Numbered from the stretch's first letter, positions 12,687-24,490 are shown. The stretch is 64,000 bases of DNA from Alligator mississippiensis (GCF_030867095.1 NC_081828.1:4093501-4157500); one strand, 5' to 3'. Notes: generated by a model from the letters alone, not told the origin. A program made the numbers and translations.

Positions 12687-13066
12687 GGGTGTGTCTACAT
12701 GTGGTTTTATGCGCACCTAAACTTAATGAGCTTTAGTCTAATGCACTTTAAGGCCATTTAGGCACATGTCTACACATGCACGTGCTAATGCGCATTAACA
12801 GGGACCAACTTGGGACTAAAGTTAGTCCCAAGTCAATGGACATACACCACATTAGTGCACATTAACGCTTCTACGTGTTCGCTAATGTGATTTAGCTATT
12901 TGGGCATAAATTTGATACCTGCTTTATGCAGGTATCAAATTTAAGCTTGAATAGCCTTAAATAGCCATTTTTAAGGTGCATTAAGGGTGTGCACATGTAG
13001 GCATGTGCCCTTAAAGCACCTTAAATTGGGTTAATGCACTTTAAATGTGTACGTATAGACATGCCC
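12687..13066. mobile_element. MITE-like palindromic element, copy A of the GTCTACAYG family
   Basis: Begins GGGTGTGTCTACATG and ends in the reverse complement form (TATAGACATGCCC). It is flanked by TGT on both sides (12684-12686, 13067-13069). At 380 bp it is longer than copy C at 31035 because it seems to hold internal duplicated ends (CACATGTCTACACATG near 12766, GTGCACATGTAGGCATG near 12990). It also contains a perfect 15-bp hairpin at 12908-12942. No coding capacity. Confidence 0.7.
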
Positions 13067-13417
13067 TGTGTGTAGCAAAGAGGCAAAGAAACTACAGAGG
13101 ATCACAAGCTGTCAAGTTCTGCAGAAGCACGTGGCTCCAAACTTGCTGTTTGGACCCTATATTCCAATCCCATTTTCTCCAATAGAAACTACAGTTACAT
13201 GCTCATCCAGGACATCTATCACTACTGGCAAATCAGGGCTTGGGCAAAACAGAGCTTGGGCCAAATTCACCACCCCTGAGGAACTTGTGTGGTTTATTCC
13301 AATTCTGAAGAAGCTAAACTCTCCTTTAAATACAACCATCCTTCTTCTTGTTCCTGGATTCCCTCTTTATCAATATCCTTCTGGTGCCAAGGTGCCCATA
13401 GCAGTATATAAGCAGAC

Positions 13418-13528
13418 AAGGTTCCTTGGGTGAATTTGATATCTTTTATTAGACCAACCCAAATAGTTGGAGAATAGTTATTAAGCAAGCTTTCGGGTTC
13501 AAAAACCCTTCATCAGGCTAAGGAAGTT
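13418..13528 (+). repeat. Dispersed TTTTATTAGACCAAC repeat, single copy
   Basis: AGGTTCCTTGGGTGAATTTG, ATCTTTTATTAGACCAACCC and GCAAGCTTTCGGG match the unit repeated three times at 49010-49296. Class not determined from sequence alone. Confidence 0.6.
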
Positions 13529-14250
13529 TCAGCAGTTTGTGTGTGCTCTTCCTGGATGGAATGAAAAGCAGTATATGGTATTTCTGGTATAGCCTCAGCA
13601 CTGTGCATAGAGTCTTCTCCTTGCCCAACCCATACCATGATACCTCTACACACAAAGCACCAAGTCACAAAGTTGGGGTTCTTTCCCTACCCCATCTCAC
13701 ATGGCAGTATCACCTCAAGTCAATGCACATATCCAGCCATTACTATTACCTGTCCCAGAGAAATTAAGAAAAAAAAAAGAAAAAAAAGAAAAATCAAGCG
13801 AAAAAAGTCATTTTTGTTTTGATGAAAAAAATTTAAAGCAACCTACTGAGCCACCTGTATGTGTGAAGCTATAGGTGACTCTTTCAGTAAATGCCTCTGG
13901 CTGAAGAAGCTGGATGGTGAACAATATGATATCCCACCTTTCCCTGGCCTTGCAGGAAGCTATGGTTGTCATCAACCTACCTGTAAGCACATGGGCTGTG
14001 TTGGCTTTCATACACCAGATTACCGCTTAACAGGATCTGGCCTCAGAAATACAACTGTAATCTTCCTTTAATAGGTCACTCCTGTGAACATTCATCTTTC
14101 CCATTCTATCCATCCAGTCATCTGATCAGAGGCTTTTATTTCATGTAGCTCTCTGCTTACAAAATGCAAACCACTCAACTACCATCATAGCCACCACCCT
14201 GGGCTTCTCGAGGTCAACTGATGCAGATTGCAAGTGATATTTGTGGGTGC
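13529..14250. other. No gene recognised; A-rich tract
   Basis: An A/G-rich low-complexity tract lies at about 13768-13806. No exon supported. Confidence 0.5.
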
Positions 14251-14751
14251 TGAGTATAGCCGGAATGGGGCCGCGATGGAGTGGAATTAGGCACAAACGT
14301 GTACTGGTTGAATTGAAAAGAACTTTACTTACAAACTGACGTACAGGGACTTGAGTCGATGCACACAGTGTAGGTACAAGCAAAATCACACCGATGTTTT
14401 CCGAGCATGCAGGGTGCGGGGTACGTCGGGACAGTCGTTGACGGGGAGTGGTTGGTGGTTGATCAGGCCTCCAATTTTGCTCCAAGGTACACGAGGAACT
14501 CGTTCCCAACGTGCACGCGGAGTTCTCCGACTTGGGCGGAAACTACCTAAGCTTTTATATGGCTAGTGAGCCAATTGCTAGCCACCGGGTATGAATAATT
14601 TACAATGAGCCAATCGCTAGCATGCATCGAAATGGTGCAACTGCTAGTTTTGGAGGGAGCTGATCACTGCACCAAGGCTTTTCCCGCCGTAGCAAGGCAT
14701 CCCTTGCACCAAGTACTTGTGTCGTGCTAAGAATTCTGCTGTGTCGAGGCA
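14251..14751 (-). mobile_element. Solo LTR of an endogenous retrovirus-like element (fossil)
   Basis: On the minus strand the sequence runs from TGCCTCGACACAGC to GGCTATACTCA, giving TG...CA ends about 501 bp apart. It holds two reversed CCAAT-type boxes (GATTGGCTCA-like), a TATA box (ATATAAAA at 14560-14553) and an AGTAAA-type poly(A) signal near 14325. This U3-R-U5 order is typical of an LTR. No internal region is next to it, so it is a solo LTR. No clear target duplication is seen, suggesting an old insertion. Confidence 0.65.
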
Positions 14752-16249
14752 CTTTTAATTACTAAGTACTGACAATATTCTACCCAGATGCTGGTTGTCT
14801 GAACAGATACAAAGCTTTCCAGCATTGGAAAGAGGTGTGGAAGTCACTGCTGTGCATCCCTGATTAAAACACAACCTTTCTCATACCAAAGAACAGAGCA
14901 GGGATGGGCTGGCAGCTAGGGGAATCTGTGTTAATTCCAGAGATCCCGGAGGGGATTTTTCTTAATTGTTTTGCTTGACATTTAACCATCAGCACAGCTA
15001 GGTTTTATAACAAGAGTCAATCTATAACCTTAAAATTGAAATACAGCCTCATAAAGCAGAGAGCTACAAGCCCTGTTTGGAGACAGTAATTTGCACCAAT
15101 AAAGCTGCTACAGTAATTGCTTGCTGCTGCTGGGTACAGAATAATGTCTCGTCTTTCCCACAAAGAAGCAATGAGACAAAATATGACTCACTGCACTCAT
15201 TTGAAGACCACTCTGCAACAAATATGACACCTTCCTCAGCCATCCTCTGAGGCTCTACCACACATTGATGTGGAAAGACTGCACCTGGGTTGTATTTGCT
15301 TTGTATTTTGATGAGACTTTTGACTTTTGTATTTTAAGCAGGGAAGCAAAACCAAGTCTGCACCTAGGCTCCAAGTCGAACTGATGCTAGTAAGTTCTGC
15401 TTTGGGTTTGTTAACTGCAGTGAGAGTAGCCAGCACAGCAACATGTGCATTGGCTTCTAGCAAAGGTGAGAACAGCAGGTATTTTCCATGCTATCAGAAG
15501 AGCGTTCATGACTTTGGCATCTTCCTCATAAACTAATACCACTAATATGAAACAAAACACACATCTTGGTTCTGGGAGGCAAATTTTAGTGTGTGTGGGG
15601 GGGTGCTTTTTTCCAGTCATGGTTAACTGTGTGACGTAGAGTAAGTCCTCCTGGGAACACAGTGTTTGGGAAGCGTGGCATCAGGGAGGACTGTCTAGGT
15701 GAGGCAATAGGAACTTCCTGGTATGGCAACAGGGCTAGGTCCCAGACCCTTGCAAAAGCAGAAGCAAGGCTATTAACTCATTTACTGTATATAGGGCTTC
15801 ACCTAGGTTTCTATAAATAATAAAATGTTCCTTGCACGTCAAAAGTCTCATCAAGATACAACAGACTGCACGCTCTTCCCCTGAGCCAGCTCACTTGCTC
15901 CTTCAGGCAACAAGATATGGCGCTCAGCCCATACCTATGGCCCTGAGAAGGTTAAAAAACAGGATTATACCTCTTCTGCTTGCCGAGCCCAGAGACAAGA
16001 GGAAGCCATCTTGGGACCCATGACAGTACAGTGTCTGCATGCTTCTATTCCAGTGAACAAAAAGCAGCTTCCCCCATTTAAGAGCCACATCCCAATTCTG
16101 AAGACTTTGGAGGCAAACACTGGGACATTGACAAGGGTCTTCTGCATGTTGATGGCATTGCGGTGGACGTTTAGGGGTAGCTGGCTCCATTCAACGAGCC
16201 AACATTACACAAGGAGATAGAGGCATAGGTGGGCAGATCTTTACCTAGT
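14752..16249. other. No gene recognised
   Basis: Mixed unique sequence; short frames show no domain. Nothing else supported. Confidence 0.45.
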
Positions 16250-16660
16250 GGTTAGGCCACTGTGGGAAGGTAGAGGCCAGGGATGTAGGCTAAAACATGT
16301 GCTGAGCCAGGGCTTGGGAGTCAAGTTATCAGATCCAAGGGAAAAATCACCAAGCCATAGTCCAAGAAGAAAACCAGGCAGGGTCAGGAATGGGGAAAGC
16401 TGGAGAGCACAGGAACATGGAGGCTACCAAACCAGACCTTTGTCACAACCATTGGCTGGCCTAGAGCCTGTTGCCACAGCTGGACATAAATGCAGAAGTT
16501 GTTCTCCCAGCAGCCAATCAGAAGGCCTAGACAGTGGCCAAGTGGAGTCATTGACTGGTTTAGAGCTGACAGTCAAAGCCCCAGGCAGGTGTGGCTTACT
16601 AGGCAATTAACCCAGGCTTGACTGCCTGTTACCACCCCTGAGAGGATGGTACCATCTTCA
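16250..16660 (-). mobile_element. Candidate LTR fragment (fossil)
   Basis: On the minus strand GATTGGCTGCTGG and GCCAATGG-type boxes flank CTGCATTTATGTCCAGC. A C/T-rich stretch (CCTGACCCTGCCTGGTTTTC) follows. Composition and box order resemble LTRs of reptile LTR elements. Ends are not defined and no partner is visible, so this is tentative. Confidence 0.35.
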
Positions 16661-17737
16661 CAGCAGGATCTGTTGACATGGCCACCCAAAGTCCTTTTCC
16701 ATCCACCCATTCTCCTTAGTCTACCTCAAAGCCCCAAAATGAGGCAACGCGGTTGCTTTATCACAGCCCTGAGCACCCGTTTGCTTCTCAGGAGCAATTG
16801 CTGCAGACGTGTAGCAGTACCCTAGCCATGGCATATGTCCTGCATCTCTCATGCCAGGCCCCCATTGCAGTACAGGCCTCTAGGCATGAACGTGATGCAA
16901 ATGCATGGATGCCGAATCCTTGCACGCACTCGTTGCCTGAACGCAAAAACAAAAAGGCAGGTAATTCAAACAATATTGCCCCTGCCGATTGACTCTGACA
17001 GCTGCTCCGTGCTTCATTGTGATGCTAATAAAGCAAACTATTTGACACGAGAATTCCTTTTCCCCCCCAGGAACCAGTTATTCTGTGATGAACAATAAGC
17101 ATCTCATTAATGGATGTGCTGTACAAAGAGGCAGACTGACAAAGAAGCTAACCTCAAAAGCCTTCTCAGTACCATAACCTAGCTAATAATTACCCTCACG
17201 ACTTGCTACACTCAGAGCTGCCAGAGCTCCATTGAGAAAACTGACAGGCCGAGCAACTGGAGCGTTAAGCCTAATGATGTTTTGATACTGAGATTTGCCA
17301 CAGAGTTCAGAGATGTGCAACAGATCCTGAAGCAGCTTTTCCATCAGGTTTCCTTCTATGCCTCCTTGAAGGCCATCAGATTGCTGCTACTTTCCTGGGC
17401 ATGGATGGCACAAGGATGCATGTATTTATACAAAGAAAAATGGGTGCATTTATACATCTAATGAACATTTTAAAAGCGCTCAGGGCCAGATTGTCCAGCA
17501 TGTAGCATCTGTTAGACTTCAGATTTTCTCAAAGGACCTGAGATCTCATGGGGATGCATCGGTTTTCCAAAGTGATCCGCATCCAACGTGGTTCTGACAG
17601 CTTGAGTGTGACTGTTGACTTCCTTGGAAATTTCTGACCATTTATCCATCTCACTGAACTCATTGCCATTACAGTAGGAATAGGTTCAACTTGACAGGTT
17701 TCCATCAACTCCCTCTCACTCTGTTATTAATATGTAA
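16661..17737. other. No gene recognised
   Basis: Unique sequence with short frames only. Confidence 0.45.
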
Positions 17738-18186
17738 CCGGGGCAGATCCAGAGCAGGCGCAGTGCCACGGCTGCCCCCCTCTTCTGGATTGGATCATAC
17801 CACTGGAGTCTCTTTTTTAATCCCTTGATGGCAGTGATAATCCTTCCTCTCTTTTTCCTCTCCCCCCTTCCCCTGCTGCTGTTGCTGTCCCAGCTATCCC
17901 AGAGGGTGTGCGGGGAGCATCAAAGCTGTTCCTGTCCGCCCCAGCTGGGCTGCATGTGGGATGGACATGCAGCAGTGGGGGATCCTCTTCCCTGTGCCTG
18001 CTCCTGGGGCAGGGAGGGGGATTTTTATCTCCTTTATGGACTTAAAAAAGTTCCTGGAGAATCCTGAGGGCAGTCTGTGTACACTGGTGGAGGAAGAAAG
18101 GCTGGGAGCTAGGGATGCAGCCACCTCTGCACTGCAAGTTGATGCTTCTATACCCCTCTTTGGGAAGTTCTGGATCCACCCCTGCC
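17738..18186. mobile_element. hAT-like non-autonomous element
   Basis: Imperfect terminal inverted repeats: CCGGGGCAGATCCAGA at the left and TCTGGATCCACCCCTG at the right. A duplication of TGTAACCG / GGGAACCG (6 of 8) is possible with slightly shifted ends. The interior is GC-rich and non-coding. Confidence 0.45.
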
Positions 18187-19276
18187 GGGAACCGACAAAA
18201 TAATTTATGGCAGGTCCAAAGGTAGCTTTATTTTGGTGATGTGTAGCTTTAATCAAGACATCTACACCCCACAACGACCACCACAGGTCAACTGAATGTA
18301 TAAGATGCTCCAACACATTTAATAATAGCAGAGTTTCAAACAGGGCACCAGTGTTTCTCCATGTCATTGGCTCACAAAGAGTCACTACCTTCCTTTCCTT
18401 TCCCTTTTTTTAAAAAAAAAATAAAAAATGCACTTTTCCTAGTAGATCCCTCCACTTTGTCCTTAAAGCTACTTTATTATGCTGGAGCATCTAATCAGAA
18501 GAATCCCATCAACCGTACAACCCAAGACAACGAGAGCCCTGGCATGGCACAGCCCCGCAGCCCTCCCAGGGGCCATGGTCGGAGGCATGAATTCTCTCAG
18601 TTGGCTTTTCCTATTTAGATAAAGGAGCATTTGCCTAGTGGGTGAGAAGCCCAGGCTTAATGCATGCCTCAAACCCACCTCTCCCAAAACCCGGCAGAGA
18701 GCCCTGACCCCCAGGCTCTAGGGCACACTAAGGGAGGGGAGCACTTGGGTGGGAGTGAGGAGTCTAGGCCTCCAATTCTTGCTCCAGCAACTGTTTGTGA
18801 TCTCTATAAGTCACTGGATGAGGCACCAGATCAGTTTTTTTCCTTGCAAAGTAACACATCTAAATACCCAAGATGCTCAAATGTGGGGAAGGTTTGAAAC
18901 CACAGCCGGTGCTGGGAGAGGAGGCTGAGAGACCTCTCTGCTGTCTGGAGGGATTTGGGCAGACTCAGCTGGACTGCCTCCTGGGGACACGTGACTCAGC
19001 AGTGGCCAGAAGGACTCAGGTGCTGCCACAGCCCCTGGGGGGGAAATCTGCTGATTCTGCTACAATCACTCCCCTTGGGAAACCCACTGCAAGCTAGTCC
19101 CCATCAGTTCCACCTCCCAACCCCCACCCTCCCTCCTCCCATGGGAAAAACCATCCTGGAAGCTCATTTGAAGCCTCAGCTCTAGTCTGAGAAAGAATTG
19201 GCCACGTACAGCCACTGGAAGAAATGAGGAGAATGGCAAAGCCAGCTCGAGGGATGGGAGATGGATGGGAAGGTGG
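18187..19276. other. No gene recognised; segment shared with the hAT element downstream
   Basis: Bases 18545-18572 match 19665-19692 with one mismatch in 28 (TGGCACAGCCCCGC core). Bases about 18615-18800 look like decayed MIR/L2-type sequence (GAGAAGCCCAGGCTTAATGC; AGTCTAGGCCTCCAATTC). No exon supported. Confidence 0.4.
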
Positions 19277-20077
19277 TAGGGCTGTGCAAAATTTCACCAA
19301 GTGTTTTGTTTCAAAGCTGTTTTGATGCATTTCGAGAACGAAAAGAAACAACAAGTGAAACAGCTTCGAAACGAAATGAGGCCACTCAAAACATTTTGAG
19401 AGTTTCAAAGCATTTTGCATTTTGAAGCAGCCTGGCAGTGGAAGCCAGGGGAGAGCCACTCTGAGTGGCTCCACAGCCCCATGTAGCTCAGGCCAGTGGC
19501 ACGAGATGGACAGAGCCAGGGATGTGCTTTGCCTTCCACCACCGGGCTGAGCTTCATGGAGCCCAGTGCTGGGCGCAGGCTGCGCCCAACACTGGTCCCA
19601 GGTAACAGCGGCAGCCTCCTGTCATCTGGCGCAGATCCAGGGTCCTTCCCCCCCAGGAAGAGTCTGGCACAGCCCCGCGGCCCTCCCAGGGGTAACGGCC
19701 CCCAGATCTGCACGCCGCATGACAGGAGGCTGTCGCTCCTGGCAAATTTTGCTTTCAAGACTTCGAGGTACAGTTTTTGATAAACCTCTGCACTCATGCC
19801 CTTGAAACTTGGCAGGCTTCATGCCCTCAGAAAGGGCTACCATCCCTGCAACTGGCATCTGAATCAGGCAAAAAATGACAACGTTTGGGGCATTTTCATG
19901 ATTCTCCATGATAGCCTACAGGCGAAACGTCAAAACGAGTCGAAACAATGAAACCGCTTCGACAAAACGAAATGGGACAGTGCTCTGAAACAAAATGAAA
20001 TGACGAAACAAAACACTGTCCCTTCAAAACGGTGAAACAGATGGCGAAATGAAAGGACGGTGTCTCGCACAGCCCTA
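19277..20077. mobile_element. Non-autonomous hAT DNA transposon, complete, with 8-bp target duplication
   Basis: TAGGGCTGTGC at 19277 and GCACAGCCCTA ending at 20077 are perfect 11-bp inverted ends. They are flanked by an exact 8-bp duplication GAAGGTGG (19269-19276, 20078-20085), the hallmark of hAT insertion. The outer arms are AACGAAA/CGAAAC-rich. The GC-rich core has nested inverted repeats (19564-19594; 19612-19625 with 19719-19732). It has no transposase, so it depended on a helper in trans. Confidence 0.85.
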
Positions 20078-20085
20078 GAAGGTGG

Positions 20086-20555
20086 GCTGAGCAGCAGTGA
20101 GAGGAACATATTGGTGGAAGGATAAGTAGCAGATGGGCAGGGAGGGGACAGAGCTAATCATTCAGCCACCAAGCCTGGGAAGCACAAAGCAAGAGGGGGC
20201 TGGGGAGAGAAGGGGGCTAACACTGAGTTAGCCGTGCTTAGCAGACTTCCAGCCCTCGTGTGACTCTTTTCCCTGTGCACAGCCATGGGATGGAAGGATT
20301 ACAGATCTGTGGGCTATAGGAGGGGCTCACTGACCCCCCTACATTGAAGGACTCTAGAGTGGCTGAAGGTCCCAGGCAATGGCCTTTGGAAAGAAGTGAC
20401 TGATTTAATCACTGAGCTTTGGGGAGCAGCCCTATCACCCATTCTTATGCATGAGGAATGCACTGCACTAGCAATGGAAAGGTATGTGTGGGATGGGGCA
20501 AAGGCAGTGGCCACCATACCATGCAGCTAGGCAACGTCAATGAATGGGTGGGTGA
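20086..20555. other. No gene recognised
   Basis: Unique sequence; nothing supported. Confidence 0.4.
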
Positions 20556-20640
20556 TAGGAAGGCCCAGGGAACACTGGGAGTGAATCTAGATCTCCTGGG
20601 TCCCAAGCCAGTGCCTTAACCCACAAGACCAAGGGCTACT
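20556..20640 (+). repeat. MIR/L2-type ancient repeat remnant
   Basis: GAATCTAGATCTCCTGGGTC, CCAAGCCAGTGCCTTAACCC and ACAAGACCAAGGGCTACT follow the MIR/L2 3' pattern (GAACCCAGGTCTCCTG..., CTAACCACTAGGCTA). Confidence 0.55.
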
Positions 20641-20669
20641 AGAGAGAATGGAGATGGGCTTTTCTCTAT

Positions 20670-20946
20670 GCCTGAAAGGCACTGAACGAGGAGCAATGGC
20701 CTCAAGCAGCAGCACGGGGAACATAGGTTGGAGATGAGGAGGAACTTTCTGACTCTGAGGGTGGTCAGGCATTGGAGCAGGGCCTAGGGAAGTGGTGAAA
20801 TTTCCATCCTTGGAAATTTTCAAAAGCAGGTTGAACAGACACTTGCCTGGGGTGGTGCAGTCAGGATGCTTCTGCCTTGAGCAAGGGGCTGGACTAGATT
20901 CCCTCACAAGGTCCCTTCCAGCCCTAGTTTCCTATGACCTTATGAT
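20670..20946 (+). mobile_element. CR1 LINE 3' end
   Basis: GAGCAATGGCCTCAAGCAGC, ATAGGTTGGAGATGAGGAGG, GGGGCTGGACTAGATTCCCT and CCTATGACCTTATGATTCTG are consecutive CR1 3' landmarks. Confidence 0.8.
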
Positions 20947-21164
20947 TCTGCCTCTGCTGTAGTCTCTCCAGTATAACACAGCCCTTTGCCCAGCACAGAT
21001 CCAAATCTAGGCATCTACTTTGGTCTTATGGGACATAGCCAGGGCTGTCTCAGGTGTCAATGGTAGTCTGGTGGAGATGGGCTGAGAAACCAGGAGTGCA
21101 GCTCCTCCTGTTCTAAACACAGGCCACAAACCTTAGGACCAGACTAACTTAATGCGCAGTAAAG

Positions 21165-21296
21165 TGTCACTGTCTACACAAGTGCCGCAATTACTGTGCA
21201 GTAGATTAGTCTAATGTGCTGTTTTCTAGTACCGGTAGATACAAGTACTAGAAAAACAATGCACTCACTAATGCACTGTACCACACATGTAGATGC
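21165..21296. mobile_element. Palindromic MITE of the GTCTACAYG family
   Basis: Left end near GTCACTGTCTACACAAG and right end CACACATGTAGATGC. An 11-bp perfect inner hairpin pairs TTTTCTAGTAC (21222-21232) with GTACTAGAAAA (21245-21255). CGCAGTA/TACTGTGCAGTA motifs are shared with 21779-22034. Confidence 0.55.
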
Positions 21297-21639
21297 TGAC
21301 TGGGAGCAAATCCTCATCAGCCTAGGCAGCAGAGGGCCACAGGGCAGAGCTGTCCTAGCTTGGCAGGATGCTGCCTGCCAGCCACGTGGAGATCAGGACT
21401 TGTCCCAACCCCTCTATGTGGCTTGGAGAACTGTCTCTGCTGTGGGGCAGCACTGTCTGATGGAAATTAGGACCCATAGAGATTGGGACCTGATCTCCAT
21501 GAGGCAGGGAGGCAGCTGCCCACCCAGCTGGGACAGTTCCCTCTGGAGCTCAGGGCTAAGCACCCATGCCTCCGACCAGCCTAGGGCTGGCACCTGGGGG
21601 AGCTTCCCACAAGGGTGCACACATAGACCTGGACCAGGG

Positions 21640-21712
21640 AGAGCTTTAATACGCCTGAATTTTCTGCGCAGAAAATTCACATGCATTAACTGCACATATA
21701 GACACACCTAGT
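21640..21712. mobile_element. MITE end with 22-bp perfect palindrome
   Basis: 21657-21678 is a perfect 22-bp palindrome (GAATTTTCTGC / GCAGAAAATTC). It is followed by GCATTAACTGCACATATAGACACACC, the right end of the GTCTACAYG family. The matching left end is unclear. The piece may belong with 21165-21296, separated by later sequence. Confidence 0.5.
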
Positions 21713-21778
21713 GAGCTGGTCTCATGAGCTTTTCCAAGGAAGCAGTGAGGCATCCTCTAAGTTTGACTGCTACTGACT

Positions 21779-22034
21779 GGGTGCATCTAGATGTTCATTA
21801 ATGCACCTTAGACACTGCACATTTAGTTTAATACTCCCTTAATAAAGTACTAACTAAATGCGCAGTACCTAGAGTTACTGCGCAGTAGTGCCGGCGACCA
21901 GTTATTTAGTGATGTTTACTGCGCATTAGCTTAATAACACGGCACAGTAAGCTATCAGCTCAGTTTTTGCCATGACATACTACTGTGCCATGTTATTAGG
22001 CTAATACGCAGTAAGTGCCTCATGTAGACATGCC
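21779..22034. mobile_element. MITE-like element, copy B of the GTCTACAYG family
   Basis: GGGTGCATCTAGATG at the left, CATGTAGACATGCC at the right. The interior (AATAAAGTACTAACTAAATG, CAGTACCTAGAGTTACTG, GTTATTTAGTGATG, TAATAACACGGC) is collinear with copy C at 31035-31282. Inverted TAATAACACGG / CATGTTATTAGGC arms lie near the right end. Non-coding. Confidence 0.75.
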
Positions 22035-22980
22035 TGCTGATCGGCTTTTATTCTCCTGATGAATTCAGTGCACTGATACGAGGTTCTCCAGATCTTCAGA
22101 AACCCAAAGAGCTCTATTTGTGTCCAGATCAGCAACAAAAACACAGGCAAATCACAGCATTGCCTTTCCTGTTCTATTCAGGATCCAGATTCTCCAGGGC
22201 AGCTGTCCAAATCCATTTGAAAAGCTAAAATCAGCAGTGTATGTGCACAGTTATAGCTAAAGGGATACAGCACCAGTTTGTTGCAACAAGAGGGAAAAAA
22301 ATCCCAGGTACTAATGAGAGAGCTGGGTGGCTTGGCTCAGTTTGGGGGGAAGTTGGTAACCCACAGATCCTCCCTATTCTGAGCCAGGATAACGGCAGAG
22401 GGGAATTTGTCTCAGAAGAAGCATGTGTGCTACCTGCATGGCAGCAAAGGTCATTTTATGTCTGACTTTACAGCAAACTTTGCTGCCTGGCACAGAGCCA
22501 CACAACACTGCATTCTCCATCAAAGCAGAGGTTGTAGTAGGAAATAAGGTTAAGATCTCAGCACTGAGGAGTCTCCTGCCATTTCCGGTGGCTACAAAAA
22601 GAGGTGCGAGGGGCTGCATAGGAAGAATGGGATTCTGCAGGTCTGACTGCTCTCAGATTCAAACAAGGGTCCGGATCTGGACTCTGCTCTTTGCAATTTG
22701 GGCTTGGTAGGGAGCAAACCCAAAGAGACCTGGTTCTGGCAGTAGTGTGATGAGCGGTGGGTGATGGGCACCGGTCCCAGGCACCCTCTAAGTAGAGGGG
22801 ACCCAAAAATGACAGGCACGCTGGTAGTTACACCTCCGGTTTCTGGCTAGCGTGGTTCTTTCTCCCTCCTTTCATTTTGACCCAAAATTTCATCCTGGAC
22901 CCGAGACACATTTCCTGACACAAGTTGAATCAAAACTAGAGCCCTTGCCTTACAAATCTCTTTTCAATGACTTAAAATTA
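22035..22980. other. No gene recognised
   Basis: Unique sequence; overlapping short frames near 22420-22820 have no domain signature. Confidence 0.4.
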
Positions 22981-22981
22981 G

Positions 22982-23090
22982 TGGAAGAGGTGATTTTTTT
23001 TTAATTAAATAAAATATTTTTATTGATTAATCACCTCTTCCATGAGTTTTGATTCCTTTTGCCTTTAGACCAACACGGCTACAACCTGGG
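22982..23090. repeat. 14-bp perfect hairpin joined to an AGACCAAC repeat piece
   Basis: TGGAAGAGGTGATT (22982-22995) pairs perfectly with AATCACCTCTTCCA (23029-23042) across an A/T-only loop. AGACCAACACGGCTACAACC (about 23067) follows, related to the TTTTATTAGACCAAC repeat at 13418 and 49010. Confidence 0.6.
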
Positions 23091-24302
23091 TAGCTTTTCA
23101 ATGACTTGGCACTTTCTGATGAAAAACCTGTTCCCCCACCCCAGCTCTCACCTCCTGTCGACGAGGATGCCCAGATATTTAGCTTCATACCCTGCCCCAG
23201 TCGACACTAGGGGAATTCAAGAACCATTTCACATTTGCAAATCACGGCATAAAAGGCTAGACGAACAGCGGGAGATCTGCCAGGTACGGCCTCACAAGGG
23301 AAATGGTTGGTAGCTCATTTTTTCAATTATGGCAAATTACATTGAATAAAGTGCTTGGCATTACACTGCAGGGATCAAGCAGGAACAAGCCAGGCGTTGC
23401 AATGCCTTCCTTTGCAGAACAGACCTTTTCTCTCTAGACTGTCTGGCCAGCTTCTCAGATGCTACGATTGGCTTTGAGCCTCTGTCCTATCTTTAGGTCT
23501 GCAGCGAGTCCCAAAGGCAGATCGCAGCCGTACATTAGCTGTAATGTCCACATATCCCTTGACGGCTACACTTGCAGCGTGGTTGTCGAGGGAGACACCA
23601 AACTGTATTCTCCTAAACCGGGATTATTCATCAAGAGATCACTCAGCCCTTCTGGAGGAGGGACCTTGAGGGTCATCTAGTCCAGCCACCTGCACAGAGG
23701 CTGGATGTGCAGTTCCTCCTCCGCAAAGTAGCTTGCCCAAAGTCACCATTCCCAATAGGGCAAGAATGGCCAGCCACCAACTTCCCTGAGGAGGTGTTCA
23801 TAGTTAAATCCAGTCCCTTTAGCCTCTCTCCCCCATTTTCAAATAGGACACCGATGGCACTGAAGCAAGAATCATGCCCCAAAGTGATCCCTGCTATGAG
23901 CAACTCTTGTTGGCTTGGCAGTCGGGTTTGTCACCGTGAAGATGAATGCAACCCCTCCAGGGGCTTGGCTCCTCATAAGGCATCTGGAGACTATATACCT
24001 TTCACTCAAGAAATAGCTAACTAATGTTTAACTGCCCCGGGTTACCACTTGTTCCACTGAGAGCGTGTCAAAGCTGGATCTTGTTATAGGAGGGCAAATA
24101 TAACATGCTAATGTATTTTAGTGACATCACACTGAGTCCTGAGGTATATAAATATAGAGTAGGGGTAGAAAGTGGTCTGCCATCTATTCCAGTATGGGGA
24201 CCACCATGCACTGGGCACGTAGAAGCAATCTGGGCTTCTTTTGCTGCAGCTCTTTTTTCAAACGATGTGCGTGATCCTGCCAATTTGTTTTCACATCGAC
24301 AG
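23091..24302. other. No gene recognised; short CR1 3' piece
   Basis: Around 23650-23695 GGAGGGACCTTGAGGGTCAT then CTAGTCCAGCC resembles a CR1 3' end on the minus strand. It is followed by CTTGCCCAAAGTCACC, a MIR/L2-like phrase. No exon supported. Confidence 0.4.
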
Positions 24303-24490
24303 TGCTTCAGTTCAGGAAAGCACGGCTGGAAGGGACCTCGCAAAGTCATCTAGTCCAGGGCCCTGCTCAGGGCAGGAGGAGGAGGGGAGCTGCTTTCCTG
24401 CCACAACAGAGGGGCGTTCACTTGAGAAGCTGGATACCCCAGTTCTAGGTTTCCCCCTTCCTCAGGCAGAGTTTGAACCTGAGTCTTTCT
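24303..24490 (-). mobile_element. CR1 LINE 3' fragment
   Basis: GGCTGGAAGGGACCTCGCAA, AGTCATCTAGTCCAGGGCCC and GAGTTTGAACCTGAGTC. CR1 3' region in reverse orientation. Confidence 0.65.
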
